Below the pieces are notes generated by a model. It worked only from the letters and a program-made list of their open reading frames with translations. It was not told where the DNA came from and searched no databases. From the NCBI GenBank assembly GCA_937893015.1, contig CALBJX010000031.1, positions 1 to 22,166 of the forward strand: a stretch of 22,166 nucleotides of DNA, written 5' to 3'. Origin of the DNA: an uncultured Verrucomicrobiales bacterium. Lineage in GTDB: Bacteria; Verrucomicrobiota; Verrucomicrobiia; Verrucomicrobiales; Akkermansiaceae. Below are positions 13,294 through 22,161 of the stretch, in pieces. The stretch's first letter is position 1. Each line of letters starts with the position of its first letter. Both the position numbers and the translations under genes were made by a program.

Positions 13294-14382
13294 TCACTTG
13301 CGGATGAACTCTTCGATGGCGGCGGTCACCTCCTGCAGGTCGGGGATGGTGAGCTCGCCCATGTGCGCGATGCGGAAGGTCTTGTCCTTCAGGTCGCCAT
13401 AGCCGTTGCCGACGGTCATGTTGCGCTCGGCAAGGAAGGCGTTGAGGGCCTTGATATCCATCATCTCGCCCGTGGCCTTGATGTGGCTGTCGATGACCGT
13501 GAGGGTCTTGGAGAGGTGGTTGCGGTTCGGGTACACAGCGAAGTGCTCGTCGGCCCAGGCGCGGGTCCACTTGGCCATCTCCTCGTGGCGGGCGAAGCGG
13601 GCTTCGATGCCTTCCTCGTTCACGATGTGCTCCAGCTGGCGGTCGAGGCCGTACATCAGCGTGAGGCAGGGGGTGGAGGTGTACTGGTAGTTCTTCTTGT
13701 CGATGAAGTCCCAGAGGTTGCGGAGGTCGAAGTAGAGACCGCGGTTCTCCACCTGGGCGGTGCGCTCGTAGGCCTTCTTGCTGACGGCGGCGATGGCCAT
13801 GCCGGGGGGCAAGGCAAGGGCTTTCTGGGTGGAGGTGATGAGCACGTCGATGCCGAGCTTGTCCGTCTCAATCTTGGAGCCCGCGGCGGAGGACACGGCG
13901 TCCACGCACCACACGACATCGGGGTACTTCTTCATGACCTCGGCGATTTCCTCCACGGGGTTCTGGATACCGGCGGAGGTTTCGTTGTGGGTCACGGTCA
14001 CGAGGTCGTACTTGCCCGTGGAGAGGGCTTCATCCACCATCTCGGGGGTGGTGGGCTGGCCCATCACGCTGGAGAACTTGTCGGCGGGCACGCCGTTGGT
14101 CTTGGCCATCTTGAACCACTTGTCACCGAAGGCACCCACGGAGAACACGGCGGCGCGCTTGGCGGTGCAGGAGCGGATGGCACCTTCCATGAGACCGGAG
14201 CCGGAGGAGGTGGAGAGCAGGATGCGGTTGTCCGTGAAGAGCACCTTCTGCAGATTGTCGGAGATGCGCTTCTGCAGCTCGGAGGCCGCCTTGGAGCGGT
14301 GGGAAATCATCGGGCGGCTGAGTTCCTTGAGAACGTCCTCCGACACGATGGTCGGACCGGGGATAAACAGTTTGATGGCCAT
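13294..14382 (-). CDS. Class V pyridoxal-phosphate aminotransferase (mirror copy)
   Basis: Identical 362-residue copy with the PLP lysine in STQKALALPPG and the HNETSAG motif. It is flanked by the mirrored terminators at 14561-14594 upstream and 13203-13235 downstream; the -10-like TATACT is at 14413-14418 on the minus strand. Confidence 0.93.
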   Translation of the reverse strand: MAIKLFIPGPTIVSEDVLKELSRPMISHRSKAASELQKRISDNLQKVLFTDNRILLSTSSGSGLMEGAIRSCTAKRAAVFSVGAFGDKWFKMAKTNGVPADKFSSVMGQPTTPEMVDEALSTGKYDLVTVTHNETSAGIQNPVEEIAEVMKKYPDVVWCVDAVSSAAGSKIETDKLGIDVLITSTQKALALPPGMAIAAVSKKAYERTAQVENRGLYFDLRNLWDFIDKKNYQYTSTPCLTLMYGLDRQLEHIVNEEGIEARFARHEEMAKWTRAWADEHFAVYPNRNHLSKTLTVIDSHIKATGEMMDIKALNAFLAERNMTVGNGYGDLKDKTFRIAHMGELTIPDLQEVTAAIEEFIRK

Positions 14383-14560
14383 GGTGAAATAATAAAGATT
14401 GTTTCAAGAGGAAGTATACCACCCTGTGCGCGGGAAGCGAGCAAAAAGTGAAGCGGTGACAGAATGGAAAGGCGATGAGCGACGAATTGTGGATTTATCG
14501 AGCTAATGTGTGACAAGAAATATGTGATTGGGGTTCGCGCGGCTGTCGCCTCAAGAAGGG

Positions 14561-14594
14561 AAAAACCTGTTTGACGCTTGCGTCAGACAGGTTT
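14561..14594 (-). terminator. Intrinsic terminator after def (mirror copy)
   Basis: Mirror of the stem with the single internal mismatch. TTATATCGC follows on the plus strand at 14597-14605. Confidence 0.85.
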
Positions 14595-14641
14595 CCTTAT
14601 ATCGCGCCATGAGGTGCGCGTATTCTCTCCATCACAAGTCT

Positions 14642-15223
14642 TCAATACCGCTCCGCCGCGAGCTTTTTGAGCTTCTTGGTGAGCATGAGACGGGCGGCAC
14701 TGGAGACGCGGTCCACGAAGAGGTGGCCGTCGAGGTGGTCGCATTCGTGTTGCAGACAGCGGGCGAGCAGACCGCCGCAGTCAATCTCCAGCACGCTGCC
14801 GTCCAGCATCGTGAGCTTGGCTTTCACGCGCTCGGGGCGGGCCACATTGGAGCGGATGTTGCGCACGCTCAGGCAGCCCTCGGTAAAGAGGTAGCTCTTG
14901 CCGTAGGGTTCAATCTCGGGGTTGATGAAGACGAGCGGCATGAGGGATTTCACCGTGCGCTCCTCGCCGTTGACGGTGCAGAGCTCCGCGCCTTCGGCAT
15001 CGTTTTCCTCCTGCTCCTCCTCGTCCTCGGCGGGCGGGCAAACATCGATGACGACCATGCGGATGGCCTTGTTGATTTGCGGCGCGGCAAGCCCGATGCC
15101 GTGCGTGGCGTACATCGTCTCCAGCATGTCCTTGGCGAGCTCGTCCAGCCCCGTCGTATCCGTCACGGGGGCGCAGACCTCGCGTAGGATCTTGTCGCCG
15201 TATTGGGTAACGTCCAGAATCAT
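14642..15223 (-). CDS. def: Peptide deformylase (mirror copy)
   Basis: Identical 193-residue copy with GIGLAAPQ, EGCLS and QHECDHLDG and the same acidic insertion. It is the second gene of the mirrored operon and is followed by the terminator at 14561-14594. Confidence 0.95.
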   Translation of the reverse strand: MILDVTQYGDKILREVCAPVTDTTGLDELAKDMLETMYATHGIGLAAPQINKAIRMVVIDVCPPAEDEEEQEENDAEGAELCTVNGEERTVKSLMPLVFINPEIEPYGKSYLFTEGCLSVRNIRSNVARPERVKAKLTMLDGSVLEIDCGGLLARCLQHECDHLDGHLFVDRVSSAARLMLTKKLKKLAAERY

Positions 15224-15230
15224 GGTGAGA

Positions 15231-16790
15231 TTATTCGGCGGGAGTTTCCTCCGCAGGAGCAGCGGGAGCTTCGGCGGGTGCGGCGGGCTCAGCAGGAGCC
15301 TCGGCGGCGGGCGCAGGGGCGGGCGTCACCTTCTTCGCGGGCTTCTTGGCGGGGGCCTTTTTGCCGTTGTTGCCCTTGCCGTGCTTGGGGGCGGGGGCCT
15401 TGGGGGCCTCGGGGGCCTGTTCGCCCTTGGGGAACCACACGGCGTTGTCGCCCGTCACCACGATGTAGCCCTGTTCCAGCAGCCAAATCATGTCGGAGAC
15501 ATAGGGTGCGTAGGCATCGGCGGCGGCCTTCTTCGTCTCCTCATCCGTGCCCGCGGGCACGCCGGAGAGTTCCGCGAACATCACGTCGCAGGTCTTGCCG
15601 CTGTTCTCCTTGCTCCAGTTGATGATAGCCGTCATGCGGTCGGCCAGCACGGTGTCCTCCGCAATCGCGCGGATGCGGCTGGGGCCCGTGTAGTGGTTGC
15701 CGTGCCACTTGAAGATGGGCAGGTGGTGGCGCGCCATGCCGTGGCAGAGATTCGGGATGAGCATCTGCGGGAAGCGGCGCATCTTGTCGGAGAGCAGGGC
15801 GATGTGCGCGGCGAGGCCGGGCGTGAGCAGCTCGCGGCCCACGGCACCATTGATGAAAACCTTGTCCGTCGTCTCATAGGCCTCGGCAAAGTGGTGCTCC
15901 GCAAAGTCGGCCTCCACGGCGCGGAGGTCGGCCAGCTGCGTGTCTGCAGCGCCCTCGCGGACAGGCTTCCACACGGTCTTGTGCGTGGCGCTCTCCATCC
16001 ATGCGGCGACGGCTTCCTCGCTCTTGTCCACGGAGACGCGGTTTTTGAAGGCGTCCAGCGGCATGGAGGAGTACTTGCTGCGGTAAAGGTTCATGAGCGC
16101 GGCCTGATAGCCGTGCCAGTTGACGGGGCCGATGACTTCCTTGCCCAGCGAGCACACGGCCACGCCGGAGAAAGTGCCCTTGGGGGCCTCGACCTCCACC
16201 TGTTCGGTGGTGTAGAATTCGCTGAACCAAGGAGCCTTGGGCAGGTAGGCGAGGGCTTCTGACCGGGTGAGCCAGCAGGCGCCGTCGCCCTTGGTGGAGT
16301 GGATGAGGTCGCAGCCTTTCTCCATCTTCATGAAGACGAGGTCGTAGCGGTTCTTAGCGGCCATCACGACGCGGGCGAGGTCCATGAGCGGCAGGGTGCG
16401 CTTCTGCTCCTGAATCTTGGTGGCAAAGACCTCGAGAATGGAATTGGCGGGGCGGAGCTCCACACGGAAACCTTCGGCGGGCTGGGGAAGCTCGCGGCGG
16501 GGGGCGTCGTGGCGCTCACCGCGCTCGGGGCGCTGCCCCCGGGGGGCGCGGCGGTCATCGCTGCGGCGGTCGTTGCGGAAACCGCGCTGCTCCTTGTCCT
16601 GACGGAAATCGCGGCGCGGGCCGCGGCGCTCACCCTCCTCACGGCGGGGGCGGCGGTCGGGGTGCTCCGTGCGCTGTTCACGGGGAAGACGAGTGTATTC
16701 CGCGGAGGCGGAGCCGCCGCGTGCCCAAGCGGGCCCGAATTGGAAATCAGTCAACTCTGAGAGGTTGAGAGGAGTGTGGTCGTCTGTCAT
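15231..16790 (-). CDS. Unrecognised 519-residue protein with basic disordered ends (mirror copy)
   Basis: Identical copy of the 519-residue protein with Arg-rich N-terminal and Lys/Ala/Pro-rich C-terminal tails. It is followed seven bases later by the right-arm def, in the same operon order. Confidence 0.9.
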   Translation of the reverse strand: MTDDHTPLNLSELTDFQFGPAWARGGSASAEYTRLPREQRTEHPDRRPRREEGERRGPRRDFRQDKEQRGFRNDRRSDDRRAPRGQRPERGERHDAPRRELPQPAEGFRVELRPANSILEVFATKIQEQKRTLPLMDLARVVMAAKNRYDLVFMKMEKGCDLIHSTKGDGACWLTRSEALAYLPKAPWFSEFYTTEQVEVEAPKGTFSGVAVCSLGKEVIGPVNWHGYQAALMNLYRSKYSSMPLDAFKNRVSVDKSEEAVAAWMESATHKTVWKPVREGAADTQLADLRAVEADFAEHHFAEAYETTDKVFINGAVGRELLTPGLAAHIALLSDKMRRFPQMLIPNLCHGMARHHLPIFKWHGNHYTGPSRIRAIAEDTVLADRMTAIINWSKENSGKTCDVMFAELSGVPAGTDEETKKAAADAYAPYVSDMIWLLEQGYIVVTGDNAVWFPKGEQAPEAPKAPAPKHGKGNNGKKAPAKKPAKKVTPAPAPAAEAPAEPAAPAEAPAAPAEETPAE

Positions 16791-16817
16791 GGTATCAAGA
16801 CAAGGTTATCTACCGCC

Positions 16818-16846
16818 AAGATACCCCCAAACCCGCGCCATGGCAA
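16818..16846 (-). promoter_or_regulatory. Candidate promoter of the hypothetical gene-def operon (mirror copy)
   Basis: Same TTGCCA-17-TATCTT on the minus strand, 27 bases before the ATG at 16790. Confidence 0.4.
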
Positions 16847-16887
16847 GCACCATTTGCGTGCGCGTGTAAAAAGAATTCCCCTCCTCG

Positions 16888-16916
16888 TTGACATACGGCC
16901 TCGCTCGGGCTACACT
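16888..16916 (+). promoter_or_regulatory. Candidate promoter of umuC (mirror copy)
   Basis: TTGACA at 16888-16893, 17 bases, TACACT at 16911-16916, ATG at 16930. Confidence 0.5.
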
Positions 16917-16929
16917 TCAGGGCGCACCC

Positions 16930-18165
16930 ATGTACCTTCTTTTCGACTGCAACAATTTCTTTGCCTCCTGTGAGCAGGTGTTCCGCCCCGATTGGCGGAA
17001 CCGCCCGCTGGTGGTGCTGTCGAACAACGACGGGTGTGTGGTATCCCGCAGCAGGGAAGCCAAGGCGGCGGGCATTGCCATGGGCGAGCCGTATTTCAAG
17101 TGCCGCGAGCGGTTGGAGCGCATCGGCGGCATCGTGTGCTCGGGCAATTTTGCGCTCTACAACGACCTCTCCGAGCGCGTGATGCGCATCTTGGAGGACG
17201 CCCTGCCCGAGACGCAGCAGTACAGCATCGACGAGGCCTTCGGTGTGGTGGACGATGCGCGGGACTGGGTGCCCTTCTGCCGCACGCTGCGCCGCCGCAT
17301 TGCCCGCTGGACGGGAATCACCGTGAGCGTGGGTATCGCCCCCACCCGCACGCTGGCCAAGCTGGCAAACGAGCGTGCGAAAAAGGACACACGCTTTGCG
17401 GGCGTGCTGGCCTTTGCCACCCCCGAAACCGCACTTCCTTTTTTGGAGGATACGCCGCTGGAGGATGTCTGGGGCATCGGGCGTAGGCTGGCTCCGCGCC
17501 TGCGGGGCATGGGCTTCCGCACGGCGGCGGATGTAGCGCATGCTGATTTGGAACGTCTGCGGCGCTCTTTCGGCGTGCACGGCGAGCGTCTGGCACTGGA
17601 GCTGCGCGGTCTGCCCTGCGTGGATGAAGAGGAGGGCGAAACCGAGCGCACGCAAGTGATGGTTTCCCGCACGATGAAGGAGGGAATCCGCGATATCGCC
17701 ACCCTGCGGGATGCGCTCTGCCGCTTTACGGAAAAAGCGGGACGCATTCTCCGCAGCGAGGGGCTGATGGCGAGCGAAGTCTACGTCGTGCTCCGAACCT
17801 CGCGCTATGAGCAGGGCGATCGTTTGACCTGCGACAGTGCAGGCTCCGCCTTGCCCCACCCCACGGATGACACGCGTCTCTTCCTGCGCACCGCAGCAGA
17901 GCTGTTGGAACGGCTCTTCCGCGAGGGGTTCGACTACCGCAAACTCGGCGTGCTGCTCATGGGGCTGCAACGTGCGGACAGCATACAACCCACCTTCGAG
18001 CATCCCGAGGTGGCGACCTCCCCGCTCATGCACGTGCTCGACCGACTGCAGGCCGCCGGGCACCGCATCCACTTCGCATCCTCCACGGACAGGCCTCTCT
18101 GGCAGCATGCCCACGCCGGCCCTGCATATACGACGCGTTGGGAGGATATCCCGGAAGCGCACTGA
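16930..18165 (+). CDS. umuC: Y-family translesion DNA polymerase, UmuC type (mirror copy)
   Basis: Identical, complete 411-residue copy with the same catalytic Asp6, Asp101 and Glu102 and the same UmuC C-terminus. Its stop codon lies 28 bases from that of the right-arm thioredoxin-like gene, on the opposite strand. Confidence 0.94.
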   Translation: MYLLFDCNNFFASCEQVFRPDWRNRPLVVLSNNDGCVVSRSREAKAAGIAMGEPYFKCRERLERIGGIVCSGNFALYNDLSERVMRILEDALPETQQYSIDEAFGVVDDARDWVPFCRTLRRRIARWTGITVSVGIAPTRTLAKLANERAKKDTRFAGVLAFATPETALPFLEDTPLEDVWGIGRRLAPRLRGMGFRTAADVAHADLERLRRSFGVHGERLALELRGLPCVDEEEGETERTQVMVSRTMKEGIRDIATLRDALCRFTEKAGRILRSEGLMASEVYVVLRTSRYEQGDRLTCDSAGSALPHPTDDTRLFLRTAAELLERLFREGFDYRKLGVLLMGLQRADSIQPTFEHPEVATSPLMHVLDRLQAAGHRIHFASSTDRPLWQHAHAGPAYTTRWEDIPEAH

Positions 18166-18193
18166 CCCCGGCCGGGTCCTCGCCCGCGGCACC

Positions 18194-18838
18194 TCATTCA
18201 GCTTCTGCCTGAGCGGCTTCCAGCTCTTCGTTCACCTTGTCTTCGGCTTCCTTCAGAAGCTGATCGGAATACTTGCGGAGCATGGAGATGTACTGAGCGG
18301 GAGCCATGCCGGGGACATAGGAGAAGCCGGCCTTCGGGTTCATGCGCTTCTTGTCGGGCGTGAGGATGACGCCCATGGGCTTGCCCGCGGCGCAATCATA
18401 CTGCGGCAGGGGGGTGGAGGAGCGGAAGCCGATGAAGAGTCCCTTAGCCTCGTTCAGCTCCTTGGTGTTGAGCACCTCCTTGTCCAGCTTCACGCAGATG
18501 GCGCAGGAGGCGGGATCCGTGTAGAGCACCCAGACGGGCAGATTGTACTTCTCAGCCTCCTTGAATGCCTTTTTCTCGTTGGTTTCCCACTTCACCTTCT
18601 TCTCCGCGCGCAGCTTGGTCTGCTTTTCGAGCTTTTTGGCGGCAGCCTCCGCCTTCTTCAGGCGGGCACTCGCCTTGGCATCGCCCTTTTTGTCGCCCTT
18701 CTTCTTTTTCTTGGGGGCCGGCGTCGTGTCTGCCGGTTCATTTTCCGCGACAAGATCCGTTTCTTCATCCTGAGCGGTGAGAGGAAGCGGGCTCAAAAGC
18801 CCGAGAACAAGCAGCAACGCAAAGAGTTTCGTCTTCAT
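18194..18838 (-). CDS. Secreted thioredoxin-fold protein with CxxC motif (mirror copy)
   Basis: Identical copy of the 214-residue protein: signal peptide, Lys/Ala-rich spacer, CAIC at residues 112-115, acidic tail ending AQAEAE. It converges with the right-arm umuC and diverges from the right-arm ftsK, as on the other side. Confidence 0.88.
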   Translation of the reverse strand: MKTKLFALLLVLGLLSPLPLTAQDEETDLVAENEPADTTPAPKKKKKGDKKGDAKASARLKKAEAAAKKLEKQTKLRAEKKVKWETNEKKAFKEAEKYNLPVWVLYTDPASCAICVKLDKEVLNTKELNEAKGLFIGFRSSTPLPQYDCAAGKPMGVILTPDKKRMNPKAGFSYVPGMAPAQYISMLRKYSDQLLKEAEDKVNEELEAAQAEAE

Positions 18839-18844
18839 GGCGGC

Positions 18845-18873
18845 ATGATGCCCTCTTTCCGCCCCACTGTCAA
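18845..18873 (-). promoter_or_regulatory. Candidate promoter of the thioredoxin-like gene (mirror copy)
   Basis: Same TTGACA-17-CATCAT arrangement on the minus strand, six bases before the ATG at 18838. Confidence 0.35.
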
Positions 18874-18940
18874 TAACATTCGTATCCGTAATCGCTTTCT
18901 GCGGACAAATTTCCCTGCGGAAATAGAACGCACTTTGCGC

Positions 18941-18969
18941 TTGCCGAAAGAGCAATTTCCGAGTAGAAT
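18941..18969 (+). promoter_or_regulatory. Candidate promoter of ftsK (mirror copy)
   Basis: TTGCCG at 18941-18946, 17 bases, TAGAAT at 18964-18969, then 13 bases to the ATG at 18983. Same elements and spacing as the left arm. Confidence 0.45.
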
Positions 18970-18982
18970 GCCGCGACATCGT

Positions 18983-21976
18983 ATGGAGTACTACCCGGAG
19001 ACAGAGACGGCGCAGGAACAGCCGCGCCCACCGCGTCCGAGCTGGATCACCCGCCTGTGGGGATTCGGCTTGGTGCTGGTTTCCGTCGTACTGCTCGGTG
19101 CGCTGATTTCCTATCGTGCGGAGGAGGTGAGCTGGGCCTTCCTGCATCCCACCGCCAGCCCCGCACAGGCTTGCACAAACGCGCTCGGCATCGTGGGTCT
19201 CTACCTCGCGGGTCTGCTGTACTGGCTGCTCGGGGCAGGTGCGCTCTACACCTGTTTGCTGCTCATTCTCATGGGCTTCGGCATGCTGATGCACCCCGAT
19301 GAGCGCCGACTCGGGCAAGGCATTGCCCTCGCATGCCTCACGATGTGCGCCTGTGCCGCGCTCTCCGTGCAACCCTATGCCCTGCACGGCTGGGCCATGG
19401 GGCACGGGCTGAACACCCTCGGCGGCAATCTCGGCTATCTGGACGGCACCTGCGTGCTGGAACCCCTCTTCGGCACGCAGGCCACCCTCTGCCTGCTGCT
19501 GGCAGCCCACTGGTTCGGTCTGCTGTACTTCACCCGCCTCACCCTGCACGGCTTCTGCGTCGGCGTGAAGGCAGACACCCTGCGTTTCCTTGCCTGGCGC
19601 AAGGAGTGCGCCGCACGCCGTGCCGAACGCCGCGAGCAGCAGCGGCAGGAATGGCTGAGGCACGCGGAAGAACAGCGCCGCGCCGCCGAAGCCCAACAGG
19701 CCGCCCAGGCCGCCGGCGTGTACGGCGCCGGTAATGCGCCGGATTCCCCCGCCCCTGCGCCGCTGCCACCGCGCACCAAGTCCGGCCTCTTCGGGCGGCT
19801 GATGCACCGCGAACCCGCCCCCGAACCGGCACCTCTGCACCCCGCGCCGCAGCCGGACAAGATGGACAATCTCTTCCCCGAGGATATCGCCCTGCCCCGC
19901 TCGCTGGAGGAAAATATGACGGAGGCCCGCCGCATGGACGCGGCACGTGTGCCGACCCTGACCCCCGGCGACGCCCGCCGCCGCGTCGGCAGCATCCCCA
20001 CCCGCGCACCGCGCAGCCCGCGCGGCAATCTGCTGGACCTCATGAACGGCGTGGAGGAAGCCATCACCCTGAGCACAGCCCCCGGTGCGCCGGAGCGCCC
20101 CGCCATGCTGGTGCCCGATGACGAACCCGCCCCCCGCAGCCGCGAGGAAATCCTGGCCGAGCGAGCCCGCATCCAAGCAGAGCGCACAGCCGCGGCCCGC
20201 GCCGCCTCCGCTGCCCGCGCCGCACGACAGGCCGAACAACCTGAGCCGGAGCCGGCACCGCGCACTGCCCCCCGCGCGGCAACGCCCGCCCCCGCACCCG
20301 CCCAGCCGAACCGCATCCGCAGCGCGGCCCCCGCCCCCCTGCCCTCCCGCGATGACCGCCCGCAGAAGAGCGATTACCCCCTGCCCCCCTATGAGCTGCT
20401 GAAATACGAGCCCGCCACTGCCGAGATGGACGAGCAGAGCCGCATCGAAATGGCGGACACGCAGCAGCGCATCATCGACACGCTGGACACCTTCCGCATC
20501 GCCGTCACTGCGGGCGACATCACACGCGGGCCCTCCGTCACGCGCTACGAGTTCTACCCGCCCCGCGGCCTGCGCGTCAACAAGATTGAAAGCCTCGGCA
20601 AGGACCTCATGCTGGCCACCAAGACACGCGCCATCAACATCCTCGCCCCCATCCCCGGCAAGGACACGGTCGGCATCGAGCTGGAGAACAGCGTCAAATC
20701 CCCCGTCTACCTGCGCGAGCTGCTGCAGTCCGACAATTTCAAGAATCCCAAACTCGCCATCCCCGTGGCCCTCGGCAAGGATGTGTACGGCAACGCCATC
20801 ATCGGCGACCTCGCCGCCATGCCCCACACCCTCGTAGCCGGCACCACGGGTTCGGGTAAATCCGTCTGCATCAACAGCATGATTCTGTCGATGCTCTACA
20901 AATTCCGCCCGGAGGAGCTGCGGCTCATCCTCGTGGACCCCAAGGTGGTGGAAATGCAGCCCTACCGCAAGCTGCCGCATCTCGCCTGCCCCGTCGTCAC
21001 GGTGCCCAACCGCGTCATCGGAGCGCTGCGCTGGGCCGTCAACGAAATGGAGCGCCGCTACCGCATGTTCAGTATGGTGGGTGTGCGCACCTTCAAGGAC
21101 TACAACGCCCGCAACCCGTTGGACGACCCGCGCCCCGAGCCCCCGCCCGCGCACGAAGAGCTCTACACCGACGACCGCATGGCCTCCTCCATCATCCGCG
21201 ATATCGAGGACTCCAACGACGGCCGCGACATCCCCGATGACGACGACATGGAGCAGGGCGAGCTCGACCTCGACCGCCCCGATGAGCTCCCCGAGAAGAT
21301 TCCCTACATCGTCATCATCATCGACGAGCTTGCCGACCTCATGCAGGTGGTGAAGGAAGACCTGGAAAACTACATTGCCCGCCTCACCCAGAAGGCGCGC
21401 GCCGCGGGCATCCACCTCGTCGCCGCCACGCAGACGCCGCGCTCCAACGTGGTCACGGGTCTCATCAAGGCCAACATCCCGAGCCGCATCGCCTTCCGCG
21501 TGGCCAGCCCGCTGGACAGCCGCATCATCCTCGACACCACGGGTGCGGAAAACCTGCTCGGCAAGGGCGACAGCCTCTTCGTGCCGCCCGATGGTCTCTC
21601 CAAAATGACGCGTGTGCAGGGTGCCTTCGTCTCCGATGCCGAGATTCAGCAAATCATCGACTTCTGCGCCAAGCACGCCGAACAGCACTTTGAGCAAGGC
21701 GTGACCGCCGAAATGAACAACAGCGACGACTCCGTGCGCACGGACAACGAACGCATTGCCCCCAAGGCCATGTCGGGCGACGATGCCGAGCTCTACGAGC
21801 GCTGCGTCAACCTCGTCATCACCGAGCGCAAGGCCAGCACCTCCCTGCTCCAGCGCCGCTTCTCCATCGGCTACGGCAAGGCCGCCAAAATTATGGACCA
21901 GATGGAAGAGAACGGCATCATCGGCCCCTCCCAAGGCGCCTCCCGTCCTCGCGAGATTCTGGTGGACGAAGCGTGA
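18983..21976 (+). CDS. ftsK: DNA translocase FtsK/SpoIIIE (mirror copy)
   Basis: Second, identical copy of the 997-residue translocase, complete, with the same membrane region, linker, Walker A (GTTGSGKS, coding bases from 20840), Walker B Asp (codon at 21323) and C-terminal gamma domain ending REILVDEA. Bacteria normally carry one housekeeping ftsK, or diverged paralogues. Two base-identical copies head to head would be exceptional, so this copy is a main reason to suspect an assembly fold-back. The alternative start is at 18968. Confidence 0.95.
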   Translation: MEYYPETETAQEQPRPPRPSWITRLWGFGLVLVSVVLLGALISYRAEEVSWAFLHPTASPAQACTNALGIVGLYLAGLLYWLLGAGALYTCLLLILMGFGMLMHPDERRLGQGIALACLTMCACAALSVQPYALHGWAMGHGLNTLGGNLGYLDGTCVLEPLFGTQATLCLLLAAHWFGLLYFTRLTLHGFCVGVKADTLRFLAWRKECAARRAERREQQRQEWLRHAEEQRRAAEAQQAAQAAGVYGAGNAPDSPAPAPLPPRTKSGLFGRLMHREPAPEPAPLHPAPQPDKMDNLFPEDIALPRSLEENMTEARRMDAARVPTLTPGDARRRVGSIPTRAPRSPRGNLLDLMNGVEEAITLSTAPGAPERPAMLVPDDEPAPRSREEILAERARIQAERTAAARAASAARAARQAEQPEPEPAPRTAPRAATPAPAPAQPNRIRSAAPAPLPSRDDRPQKSDYPLPPYELLKYEPATAEMDEQSRIEMADTQQRIIDTLDTFRIAVTAGDITRGPSVTRYEFYPPRGLRVNKIESLGKDLMLATKTRAINILAPIPGKDTVGIELENSVKSPVYLRELLQSDNFKNPKLAIPVALGKDVYGNAIIGDLAAMPHTLVAGTTGSGKSVCINSMILSMLYKFRPEELRLILVDPKVVEMQPYRKLPHLACPVVTVPNRVIGALRWAVNEMERRYRMFSMVGVRTFKDYNARNPLDDPRPEPPPAHEELYTDDRMASSIIRDIEDSNDGRDIPDDDDMEQGELDLDRPDELPEKIPYIVIIIDELADLMQVVKEDLENYIARLTQKARAAGIHLVAATQTPRSNVVTGLIKANIPSRIAFRVASPLDSRIILDTTGAENLLGKGDSLFVPPDGLSKMTRVQGAFVSDAEIQQIIDFCAKHAEQHFEQGVTAEMNNSDDSVRTDNERIAPKAMSGDDAELYERCVNLVITERKASTSLLQRRFSIGYGKAAKIMDQMEENGIIGPSQGASRPREILVDEA

Positions 21977-22034
21977 TAGGAATAACAAGTCATAGCCGGC
22001 TCGTGGAGCGTTTCGGCAAATGAGGATTTGTAGG

Positions 22035-22055
22035 GATGTACGATTTACGATGTAC
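22035..22055. repeat. Three tandem heptamers GATGTAC/GATTTAC/GATGTAC (mirror)
   Basis: Right-arm copy of the heptamer run, about 60 bases after the ftsK stop codon. Read on this strand the units are GATGTAC, GATTTAC, GATGTAC. Confidence 0.7.
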
Positions 22056-22093
22056 GAAGTCAAATTGAGGCGCGGCTGCGCCGCGCGAGGAAG

Positions 22094-22161
22094 AAGGACC
22101 AAGGACGCAATGCGTGTATGAAAAGTCAGCCATTGATGAACGCTTTGCGTCCTTGGTCCTT
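22094..22161. repeat. 17-bp inverted repeat at the outer tip (right)
   Basis: Mirror copy: 22094-22110 pairs with 22145-22161, preceded by the GC hairpin at 22070-22086. It lies about 118 bases after the ftsK stop codon at 21976, in the direction of ftsK transcription. With the left copy it means both ends of the window finish in the same foldable sequence. Confidence 0.8.

Noticed and set aside
16299..16760. Open frames antisense to the 519-residue protein and other genes
   Set aside because: Low-complexity translations rich in Ala, Gly, Arg or Val that mirror the codon bias of the gene on the other strand; no own start signals or domains.
17837..18982. Upstream extension of the ftsK reading frame giving a 1379-residue product
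   Set aside because: The extension runs antisense through the thioredoxin-like gene and over the end of umuC. FtsK homology and the promoter place the start at 18983 (or 18968).
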